Assembly (NCBI GenBank): GCA_964059195.1
Contig: CAXKWD010000005.1
Span: 41,183,825-41,247,824, forward strand
Source: Ectobius pallidus
Lineage: Eukaryota; Arthropoda; Insecta; Blattodea; Ectobiidae
DNA: 64,000 nucleotides
Direction: 5' to 3'
Position numbers and translations under genes: made by a program. Of the stretch, positions 23,595 through 33,983 are shown in pieces; within the stretch, counting starts at the first letter, position 1; each line of letters starts with the position of its first letter. The notes beneath the pieces were generated by a model. The model was not told where the DNA came from and did no database searches. It worked only from the letters and a program-made list of their open reading frames with translations.

Positions 23595-23705
23595 AGCCCG
23601 GCGTTGCCCGGGTTTTTTATTTTGTAATTGGAAATTAACTTATGAAGGACTTTTGATTTTTTAATTCTAGGTCCTTATATAGGTATTTATAAATTGAAAT
23701 AGGTG
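23595..23705 (+). repeat. Dispersed repeat with AAGCCCGGCGTTGCCCGGG end
   Basis: Matches, in inverted orientation, the segment at 59105-59225 (shared AAGCCCGGCG, AATTAACTTATGAAGGACTT and AGGTCCTTATA). GC-rich ends of this type occur in several insect repeats; I cannot name the family. Confidence 0.55.
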
Positions 23706-24105
23706 TCGACAGTGGGCGCTTGTCGGGGCCAAATGGGTGTGAGAATTGGTAAGAACCAGATGGAGAGTGCAAATACAAACCGTGATGACTCAGGGTGTGG
23801 CTTGTATAAAAGAAGCAGAAATATGAGTTAAGATCACTCATGAAATGTGCAAATAACGACGGGCCACTGGACTATGCCTGTGTGCTCTTCCAGTGAGTCT
23901 CGCACTTGACGCAAATTACCGACAAAGAAGTAGGAGGTGGCAGCTCCAAGTAAAAGACAAAATAATGGCTACGGACTTGCCGAACATCTGGCATTGATGA
24001 AAACAGCGATTTGAAAGAATGATAACACCAAAATATCGCACTAATGAGTTCACGGACCGCGAAGACAGAAAGCCCACACTCTGCACCGACAGGCTAACCC
24101 ACTTA

Positions 24106-25457
24106 GGCCCGGTTGCATAAAAGCTCCAGATATCTTCTAGACAGCTAATCGTTCTATACATATATAGACTCGATAAACACCTTCCCATTTCCGAAAGCGA
24201 ATTTGCTCAAGAAATAGCTATTGTCAGATAAATGAGTTGAGCACTTTGTCAATAGATGGAGACACGGTGCTTACTCTAATATCAAGTTGGCCGTGATTGA
24301 ATAGCAACCAATCGGAGCGCTTCTTGCTATTCTATTCAAAATGGCTGAATTATCTTTCTGCTTTTCCTTGCCTGCTGTTTGTCTGCTAAAATGAATGTAA
24401 AACGTGAGATAAACTACGGTAATTTCGATTTCGAGACTTGTGCATTAGAGAAAAATGTCACCCATCACAATCTGACAACATAATGCGTAAAACGTAACAC
24501 ATTAATTAAGTTATAGCTAATTTACCACAGAAAGGAATGCTTCGATGGTTGTTCCAAATTCTAATGATGGGCAATTTAACGCTGAAAAAGGCATGCTTGC
24601 AGTTGTTCCTTATTTATATGATGGCCTATTTATCCATAGGTCATTCCTTTGACAGCCTGATTCTTTCCGAAACTCAATATCGTCAAAGATCTAATTCTTT
24701 CAGGGAATACTTTTTGCTTTACACATCTCTAGGCCTAATTATTGCCTCAGGATGAAGATGACGAGAAAGATGATGATTATGTATTAATATTCGTGCTGTA
24801 AAATGGCAATATTTTCTTCATAAAGTGTTGCATCACAAAATAAAATTAATATACTTAAGCTACATTTTTTCCGAATCTGAATATCATCGTAGGCTACTTC
24901 TTGAAAGGATTGCTGTATTTCTTTCAGGGAATATTTACTTCTGTATAGACCTAGGCCTTATACGATCTGGCATTGAAAATGACCAGCAAGAAAATATGAT
25001 GTGAATTAATATTCGCGATGTTTTCTTAAAGTATTAACTTACAACAGAAAATGAAATTAATACAAATAAACGATGGATACAATAGCCTAGGCTATAACAA
25101 AGTTCATCTAACCGATAATATACAATTTTTCTAGTACAGTATTATGAATTATTTCACACACAAATTAATAACCAATGTCATTTTCATTACTACTTTTAAT
25201 TTTAATACCATAACAAGCTAGTAACATAATGTAAGATTAAATGCTAACATAATAACGAAACATACATCAACATAAATATTTCGCATTTCCGCCATGTTGC
25301 GTGTTTATCTACCGTTTCGCCAGATATCTAGTGATTTATGGTGCGATAGTTTGTAGGGCGTTTTATTGAACGATTAGCCGCCATCGAACGTTTCAGAAAC
25401 GCTTACGGATTGAATAATGCCATCTAGTAGATATCTTACGTTTCGGAAACCCGGCGT
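24106..25457. mobile_element. Candidate PIF/Harbinger-like non-autonomous element
   Basis: 1352 bp flanked by TTA at 24103-24105 and 25458-25460. The left end reads GGCCCGGTTGCATAAAAGC, and the right end in reverse complement reads CGCCGGGTTTCCGAAACG. Both are followed after about 25 bases by GATATCT(T/A)CTAGA, so the ends are imperfect inverted repeats. The inside has an imperfect direct duplication: 24660-24850 and 24870-25060 share CTTTCAGGGAATA and CCGAA.CT.AATATC. No transposase is seen. The 3-bp TTA target suggests Harbinger, but the termini are diverged. Confidence 0.45.
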
Positions 25458-25460
25458 TAG

Positions 25461-25955
25461 ACACCCCGAACTTTAGGCTTCGGCCAGGCCTTACAGTACT
25501 AGATTTCCGAACCCATGTGGAGTGGTGACCCACATGGATCCTTTCAGTTGACCGCAAGAGCTGGAGTTTGTTACTCGGGATGTGAAGGCAAAAGGAGCAA
25601 AGGATCTATGATAGCCCTGACGAGTGACATGGTGTTGCACTCATGGGTGTTCACAGAAACTGAACGTAGCAATGTCATATCAAACTCTCAGTTTAACATA
25701 AGCCATAAAGAGTAAGCATAAACGGTATAGGATAAAAAACCCAAACTGGCTGCTCAGAATTCTCGCACGCCAAATGTCATGTAAGCATATTTTGACACGC
25801 ATGAACACAAAGGTGGGAGTGTCGCCGAGAGGCTGAGGTCTTCCCGCGCGGTCTAGCCCAGATTGTTGTTGTTGTATATTTCCCCAGCTACAGAATATTT
25901 TTGCGGCCCAAGCTAACGTTACTCCGGTTGAACCTGGTAACCGGCCTAACCGGAA
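25461..25955. other. Unassigned DNA
   Basis: No clear element. The stretch from about 25890 may be the start of the decayed coding region that follows. Confidence 0.4.
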
Positions 25956-25959
25956 CAGT

Positions 25960-26740
25960 AATGGCAAGGGGAAGCGCCGGCATTGTACTTGGCCATTTGA
26001 CAAACCAGTGCTGGGATAAGCCAGGCAACAAAAGATACCGTGATCAAGATGTCTTTACTTCTAACGATTCCAAGCCTAATGTGGCGAGTAAAAAGAGTAA
26101 ACAGCCCATTCTTTTTTGTTGTGATTCTCAATCCACTGGACATACTCAGGAGTAGGGAAGGAGAATTAATGGAGGTAGGACTCCACGTACCCGGCGTGCT
26201 CCTACTTTCAATAATTCTGGGCCAAAACCTCAAGTCAAAGATGTTGGATGTAGTAGTGAGGTGTCGTGTGATAAACTTTCCGCTAATTATAGTCTTCGTA
26301 CTAACTGTACTAAACTAGACCGCGAATTAGTAGCTGTGCCTGACCATTTAAAAATGGCCAGTCAGCAAATAAGGGACCTGGAAAAGTAGTTGTCGGTTTT
26401 TAAGCTAAACAACCAGAAATTGCTAGCTTCTAACCAGAGCTTAAATAAAGATCTCCAGGAATCGCACAACAAGTTGCTAGCTGTCGCGGAGCGGAAATTC
26501 AAGGATGCGGACTGAATGGCCGAATTACTCGCGACTGACAACTCGACAACTCGAACATTCAAAAGTTAAGAATCGCACAGTTGCAACATCGGTGTGAACA
26601 GTTGTCGGCACGCTCAAATTATGGTCCAGTCGGAGATAGCCAAAAACTTAGTGCAGCCAATCAGAGTTTGAAATAGGAGAATGACAAGCTGCTCCAGAAA
26701 ATAAGTTCTCTTTCTCAACGATTATACGCGAAGACTTAAC
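25960..26740 (+). pseudogene. Decayed gag-like protein with coiled coil
   Basis: One reading frame holds about 185 codons (25960-26514) with only three stops, then shifts frame and continues to about 26740. Near 25980 a one-base shift separates RHCT from GHLTNQCWDKPGNKR, together a likely zinc knuckle with its first Cys lost. The rest is basic and Ser/Asn-rich, then a heptad-type helix (QQIRDLEK, LSVFKLNNQKLLASNQSLNK, DLQESHNKLLAVAERK) and a second helix after 26580 (LRIAQLQHRCEQLS, ENDKLLQKISSLSQRLY). I read it as a retroelement nucleocapsid-type remnant, but the coiled coil after the knuckle is unusual and no pol is present. Confidence 0.45.
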
Positions 26741-27014
26741 TTCCGACATTATTCAGTGGCGTGATATTATTGATGAACCGGAAAAGAAGTATACCTTTCT
26801 AATTCAAAGACATCCATGTTTTCAACTCCGAAATGTGATGGTCCATACCATACGGGTGAGGCCGAAGATCTTGAGAGTTACCCGGTCGATGCTCAGCAGG
26901 CTGATAAATCACTCAGCTCTTCTGACGCTTAAGTGTCCATTTAAGAATTTTGTTACCACCCGTCCTCTTCTAACCTAACAGTGTTCTTACATAGGCCTAT
27001 ATTAACCCTCAGGG

Positions 27015-27187
27015 CAGTGGCGGACGCAGAGGGGGGGATTGGGGGGATAGATCCCCCCCCCCCGAAATTTGAAAAAGGGCTATATATGCACTCTAAGTGG
27101 CCAGTTTTATAAACTGGTAATTATGTATGTAAGTCTTTCTACCTATTCAAATCCCCCCCCGAAAAAAAAATTCTGCGTCCGCTACTG
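27015..27187. mobile_element. hAT MITE, 173 bp
   Basis: Ends CAGTGGCGGACGCAGA and TCTGCGTCCGCTACTG are inverted repeats with one mismatch. It is flanked by the 8-bp direct repeat CCTCAGGG at 27007-27014 and 27188-27195, the signature of hAT insertion. Inside are runs of G and C next to the ends and no coding. Confidence 0.92.
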
Positions 27188-27229
27188 CCTCAGGGCTCTC
27201 CATGATTGGGCATGGGGATATGGGATGTG

Positions 27230-27990
27230 ACATTCCCAAGTGACACGAGTCTGAGGTGCGGTTTTTTCTCTGGTTTTTATGGTTGTCTCGGGCATTTTCA
27301 AAATTTTCTCTACCTCTAAATTTCATCTGGGTTTCAAAATTTTCATATATAAAATACAGATTTTCTTCAGCTGTTTTGGTATTTGAGGGGGCTGTTAAAT
27401 TTCTGTAATAGTTATTTTCTGGGTTTCTTTTTGCTTTAATCTTGTATCCATGTTTTCTAATATTGCTCCTTTTCTAATTATTTCTTTGAATAAAAGGGGG
27501 AAATTCTCTTTCTATTTAGACCCAAGTTCTTAAGCATGAATGGGCGAGTTATTTAGAATATTTTCACAATATGTATTTTTCCTTTTAAGGGGTCCCTTTT
27601 ATTCTATATTTCATAAATTTCCCATTATATTAGTACTCATCGTATTCATGCTTTTTCCACCCTTAGTCAATTTTGCTGCCGACAAACCAAGTTACACTAT
27701 GTGCTCTCCCGTTCTTCCGCTGTGTTCTGTTATTTTATGTTCTTGCAATATTTCAATAATGAGTTTGAGCTTATATTCTTTATTTTTCGTTCTGCCAGTA
27801 CATTATGTTCATATTCTCCAATAAGTAATTCCGTCGATGGGATTTCCTATTCGGTTCATTTTCTCTTCGGGTTTTGTTTTCGCGTGGTGGTCTTTCCTTC
27901 ATTGCGTAAGTTTATTTTGGTTATCTGCTTTTGTTTTGCCTGCCATGCTGCTTATCGTCTCTCTAGAATTAAAAAAAAAACACATTAAGT
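27230..27990 (-). pseudogene. Decayed Asn/Arg-rich reading frame
   Basis: On the minus strand one frame from about 27450 to 27200 reads KHGYKIKAKRNPENNYYRNL, TAEENLYFIYENFETQMKF and RGRENFENARDNHKNQRKNR. Upstream (to about 27990) are RRENEPNRKSHRRNY-like pieces with stops between. Composition is that of a basic, Asn-rich nucleic-acid-binding tail such as that of the gag at 33984. No enzyme domain is seen. It could be retroelement debris or chance low-complexity. Confidence 0.3.
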
Positions 27991-27999
27991 CCAGTTTTC

Positions 28000-29454
28000 G
28001 TTTTCATTAATGTGCAATAGGTTTAAATATACAAATTAATATTCTGTTGCCCATATTTGGTTTTCCTGCCCCGGTAACATGGGTGAGTGAAAACTTTATA
28101 AATACTTAATTGACTTTGAGTTTTGAAGTTATGGTAATGGATGAAGGTAATTGAGGTAATGGATTCGACTGTCTGAACATAGCAAGTTGCTCAAACACCT
28201 GCGAACCAATTTTTTCAGTGTAAGGTATGTGCGACAAGATATTAAACCAGAAGGACTGGATACCAGTTAATGCATTTATACTCGTATGATAAATGCACCG
28301 TATCTTTCTTCAGCTTTATGTTTCTACATAGCGAGCTTACAATTTTTTCCATCGCAAATTGCGACATTCATTTAATAAAATTACAAAACATTTAAAACAA
28401 CTAATTCATTTAAAGCCCTGACCTGTTGGCTACTTCATTTCCCTAATGACCTCAGAACAGAACACCGGATTTCATCCGGCAGGTACCATGGGGATTTGTT
28501 GATGACAAGGTAGCAGTGGGGTTCTCCTGCTTTCCCCTGCCAATTAACGTTCCAGTAATGCCATATAATTATTTCATTACCTTCCTCCCCATGAAGTGCC
28601 ATGACAGATAAATCTGACAGACTATTTCTAAGATAAATCTTGACTAAAAATTTATGAAGAATATATTTAAAATATTTCTTCAAGGTCTCTCTACAAATAA
28701 GTAAGCGTCATATCTTATTCACATGTTACATAATACGAAAAATCTTTCTTTTAACACAAAAACTGGCTTTTTTCCATTCCACTCTGCATAGCTGCATGAG
28801 GGATTAATCATCACTCTATACACGCGGCGACAGTGAAGGCTAACTATAACTTTCAACTATAATAACTTATTATAACTTAAAACTTTCTATTTATTTAGTT
28901 TTAGTTTTAGCGTATATCTATAAAACGACCTACACACAATCAATGGTGGTGTTTCCTGCTTTCTTATAGTTCGTAAAATACGGTAATTGTATTTTACTTG
29001 GTTTTTGTTTCTAATGTGTAAATCTTGTGTCCAGCCTACTGAATTCATAATCACGCGCTGAGAAAAAGTTTACAGGCCTACTGTTTTTTATTCTTATGGC
29101 TGAAGAGTATCTACTTTTTGTGTGTTTGTTTTTAAAGATGCGATTCACTTCTGAACTCTATGATGTCCTCCTGGTTATCCTGTTACGCAAAGCTGCAGGG
29201 TTATGAAGGACAAACAGTGATAGCCGCCTTGCTCGGTTCTACTCTGCGCAATTTTACTTTATTATAGCTGAGGGACGCATGGTTAAAAATGTCATTAAAC
29301 CAGTACGGCATTTTAAAAAAATAAGAGAAGATAACAGTATCACATTTATGTAACACGGAATTATTATTAGTTTACGTTTCAGTAAGCTACCATAATAATG
29401 GATATAAGAAACCTACAAAAGCAATTTAAGAGTTAATTATAATTAAACTGGGGT
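28000..29454. other. Unassigned AT-rich DNA
   Basis: No gene, RNA or element end seen. Confidence 0.5.
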
Positions 29455-29697
29455 ACATATCAATATGTCCGCCGGTAGCGCGCCTGCCTTCCAATCCGGC
29501 AAGCCGGGTTCGATTCCCGGCCGAGTTGGGGATTTTTCAGTTGTGAAAACTTTCTTTCTCGATATCAGGACTGGGTGTGTGTGTGTGTCCTTAGGTTTAA
29601 GTAGGTAAGGGACTGGCGCATTCCGGTAACAAATCCGATGAGAATATCCCCTTACGGGATCACCAGGGGTCGCTTGCGAACCTGAGGAATACATTAC
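29455..29697 (+). mobile_element. tRNA-Gly-like SINE
   Basis: The head at 29470-29525 contains GCCGGTAGCGCGCCTGCC, TTCCAA (matching the anticodon loop of tRNA-Gly UCC) and the perfect B box CGGGTTCGATTCCCGGCC. The body runs through a GT tract and AGGGACTGGCGCATTCCGG to a short end near 29697. Not an intact tRNA: the acceptor stem is absent and the A box is diverged. Confidence 0.75.
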
Positions 29698-32111
29698 ATG
29701 TCATTATAGGTTTTTTTCATACAAATATTGTCAGCTTTCATCCTGAAGTTACTTTAAAATATCCTTTATCATCCTGTATATGTGGCTAGAGTTTGAATAT
29801 AAAATCCGTAAGATGCATATAAATTTAAAAGATCATGGATGTTTCTACAATAATTTTGTTAGCCCTCATTTTGACATTTTCGTTATATGATACATGATAC
29901 ATTTCGGAAGGTTGCAGGATGTAATATGTTAAATAGATTATCAGATTCAAGATTCAAGATTAAAGATTTCATGTTCGTTCATAACCACTCTAACTATAGG
30001 ATTGGAATCTGGTTTTACTGGAGCGAGTGCTATTGATTACTGTCTGCATCACTTCAGAGCATTATAGAACAGCTAAGCGTGAAGGGAGTTATGGCATGGA
30101 AGTGAGCTAAGAATTATTTTAACACTGATAGTATCAGAATTCTCCTGTTGCTTACTTCTTGCTATATCCTTAACGAGCAGGGTCAGATAAACCATTTAAA
30201 CAACGTTTGGTCTAATGAATAATGTAAACGTGGAAAATTGTTTTTCTGTTATTTTGAATCTTAACAATATTTAACAGAACTCTGTCGTCTTTGTGAGTTC
30301 CATTTTACGGTTTGAGCTGTAAAAAATGTGGTAGTACTTTAAGTGTAAAGAAAAAGGTGCTACAATACATTTGTAGCATTTTCCCACACAGAAATATATT
30401 GACTTAGGCTGCGAATGGAACCGCAAACTTAAAAAAATGAAAGTAGTGACTTACCGCCTGCCACTTTCAGTACAACAAAGCCACAAAAGTGATAGTGGGA
30501 AGACTCAAGGTAACTTTATTCAGCTACTCGGATTCCCTTTTCGAGTTGGTATATTTGTAAAAGGCCTACTATCACAGTTTTGTTTTTATATATTTATTAT
30601 TTGTTTATTTATTCATTCCTTATTTCATAATATTAATAAGAGACCATATGCTGCGTCGTTTTTAAAACATCTTTATAATAATTAATGTACACAAGTATTC
30701 ATTTAAAATATTATTTTGGAATCTATACTAATAGTATATAAGAGATATTTTCGAGAAAATCATGCTTGTGTGCATGTTATAGTAAGTAAAAGAAGTTGAA
30801 AATTTTTATCATTCTACAGAGTTACTACTTCAATACGAAATTTGAATTTGTTGTGACTTTTCATATTGCAGTTAATCTATAGTGTTCACAGGAGGTGCAA
30901 GCATGCAGTCACACATGTTTCCTACTAAGCATGGATCTTCCAATTACTTCTTAATCTGGTAGAGAATGGGTGACCGCCTAGTAGAAATGTGCATTAGGAT
31001 ATTCAGAGCTGATCGCGAAACGAGATTTATTCTGTGAGCGTTGTGGTTGAGACGGGTAGCTGACAACTCCTAATTAATTAATTTCAACGATAGGTTTTTT
31101 TTTAGTTTTAGTCTTTAACGTAGGCTAAGTAGCCGCCCTAAAGAGGTTAAAAACTATTTTTTTTTTTCAAATAAAGTGGTAGGAAGATTTTTTTAAAGTC
31201 ATAATTGCAGAAAATACTCACTCGAGACCCCAGGTGAAAAACCGAATTGCATGGTCAAATACAATACTTCCATTACTCAAAATACCTAACCTAGCCCACG
31301 GGTAAGAAAAACAGTTGAAATGGCCCTATTGGAGTTTCACCACAAGTAGTATTGGTTAAATAATATGTTTGGTCTTTTCTCAAATAGATGTTTATTAATA
31401 TAATTCTACATAGGCCTACTTTCTTTTATAGAGGAATGTTTTTTCTTTTGTAATTTATATCCTTTGTTTTCTCTACTATAATTAGGTAGTATAATTACTG
31501 TATTTCATGCATTTTCCCTTTAGCTGAGTGCTAGAGAAGGCTTTATGGCCCTAAATCGGCCAGATTAAATAAAAAATTAAAATATATAGGTAAAGAAGCA
31601 TTATCCGTTAAATGTAACATAATAATATCATGAGGAAACAATGACAACGCTTTTCTGCTAAGCCTATTGCAACTAAATTTCCAAAACATGTTTATTATGT
31701 AAATAACCAACTAATTCCAGAGTTTGAAACAATAATTTCAATTGGTTCCACTTTTTTATTATTTTTAATTAATTTTAATAATAATTCAAAATAAATTTGT
31801 ACTATCAAAACTAACCTATTTGTTTAGTTCTCATTTAGTACGCAACTTATATACACAGGACATCGTTCGGCAGTTCGATGGATGTATTTGGTATATTTAT
31901 TTATTTATTTTTGTATATTTATTTACGTATAATATAGGCTATTTGAGGTGTCTATTAGCAAACCTGGCCATCTCCATTTTAAAGAAAGGTAGTGATGCTA
32001 ACTTCTAATGAAAGATTATTGCAGTTTCTGCTACATATTTAGTGTATGTATTACAAATCCGACTTCCCACATAAGGGGAGAACTCAAATTTACAACACCT
32101 ACACTAAATAT
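29698..32111. other. Unassigned AT-rich DNA
   Basis: No coding or element ends recognised. The last four bases (ATAT, 32108-32111) are the 5' target duplication of the gypsy element. Confidence 0.5.
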
Positions 32112-33427
32112 TGTGGCCGATCAGTTCATATAGACTTATATAAAATACATTCCACGGACAATATTTGAACTTCCCGCAACATTATCGACTACTAAAAATG
32201 ACCATTACGCCTAGACTATTACAATGACCATAAAACAAATTACATGACAAGACAGAGGACATTTACACGGACAATTTGATATGCAACACGACCATCTGAA
32301 TCAAAAGACATTAACTGCAATTACAAATAATTAATCAAACGATTAATTATTAACACGACAACATAGAAAATTACATCATTCAAAGTGTAATCAAGAAAGC
32401 AATACAACTACACTTATAAAAGACAATAGTGACAAATACTTTATGAATTATTAACTAAATAGAGGAATACAATGCATTGAGGGTGGTACTTTTCTGTCTG
32501 GAAAAGACCACTGACGCCACCATTAGCTTGACATTGACATATGTGTTTCTCCCCCAAATCTCACTCCATTTTAACGACAAATATTTTAAACACTAGCAGA
32601 CGACCTAGCTAATTCCCAATCACAAGAGACAAAGCTAACTGACAGAACCAATGGAAATGCAAGAATATTTTAACACAGAAACATATTAACAGGAACATGA
32701 GCAAGGAACGCCGACTTGCGACTTATACTCCGAGGTAACGACTACGAAACTGGAAGACATGGATTGAAGGGACACGGACATTATTTTTGTAGACGAAATA
32801 AGAGGTAGGAATATTGACTTTTATACAATGAAATAGTAACGAATACGAATATTGATTTTATACCGACTTTTCCAGTAATACTGTCGAGGATATAAATTTA
32901 TATAAAGAAACAAGAAAAGATTATAAATATTATTTTTGTATTGTGAAGTGAAAAGAATATATACCGCCATAAGATAAATAACGTAAAATTCCTGCGATAA
33001 AACGTGCAGATGTTAGAAGGATAATAAATAACCTAAAGTGATTTTGGCGACGACGAAGTAACTAGATAAAGACATTATATAAAGTAACCGTATTCTTCCT
33101 CCCGACATATTCCGATAATTACAGACTAAGTGACAAAATTAAGAACAAAATAAACTTACAAATATTATTCAAGTACATAACCAATTGACATCATTTCACG
33201 ACCCATCATTTCCTAGGCTTATATCCTGTATTAGCTTCGTCGAGCACGGCCCTAGAAAGAGATCTCGCTCTACCAACTGAGTAAGCACTAGCTGGACAAT
33301 ATATTTATTGATAATGTAAGAATTAAAAAGAAAGGCGCTCATATAAATCAACGAACCCCTAGCAATCAGTTATAAATTGGTCACTCAACTCTAGGCCAAT
33401 TCAACGACACCTTAACCAACGGGTACA
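32112..33427 (+). repeat. 5' LTR of gypsy element
   Basis: Aligns base for base with 41594-42909 at a constant offset of 9482. The only differences I saw are 32484 (T; C at 41966) and 33072 (A; G at 42554). It contains a tRNA-like A-box sequence on the minus strand near 33268-33300. Confidence 0.97.
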
Positions 33428-33430
33428 AAT

Positions 33431-33448
33431 TGGCTCCCAGCTCGTGTG
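33431..33448 (+). other. Putative primer-binding site
   Basis: TGGCTCCCAGCTCGTGTG begins three bases after the 5' LTR end. TGG at this position pairs with the CCA end of a tRNA primer. I could not name the tRNA. Confidence 0.6.
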
Positions 33449-33983
33449 GCAGAATTTTCGAAGCGATTTAGGATATAGGACTTAGGCCAACAGACATCGA
33501 AAATTTTTTTGAAACGACACGGGGATAGACGAATTTTATTGACAATAAATTAAATTTCTTTACGCTGCGACAAATTTTGTGTGACATTATAATAAACTTC
33601 GTGGACCTTGTGGATTACCAGTGACATCAATCATCATCAACATTCACCATCAACATTCACCATAAACCCTCCACTCAACTGAAAATCTACACCCCACCCT
33701 CCCAATCTACAAGAGATCAACATCCCTCTTCAGCCAGCGACCTACAACCAGCTGACTTCTATTCACCGGCGACTGACCGCCAGGCATCTGTGACTTCAAC
33801 AAAAACTTGGGTATCGTTAAATTTTTTTGCTTAGACTTGTTACGGAATTCACAGAACAAGAATAAATTTTTTTTTTCAATCTTTATTTGCAAAAGCTCAA
33901 TTAAATTGCATAATATCCTTTCAAGAAGGAATGACATTTTAAATTTACATTTTTAGTAATCATTTTCAATTTCATATTTTTCT

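Noticed and set aside
27540..27824. Hydrophobic plus-strand frame MGELFRIFSQYVFF
   Set aside because: Shadow of a T-rich stretch; the opposite strand has the more protein-like composition.
29470..29530. Possible tRNA-Gly(UCC) gene
   Set aside because: Anticodon loop and T-arm match, but no acceptor stem, and a SINE body follows.
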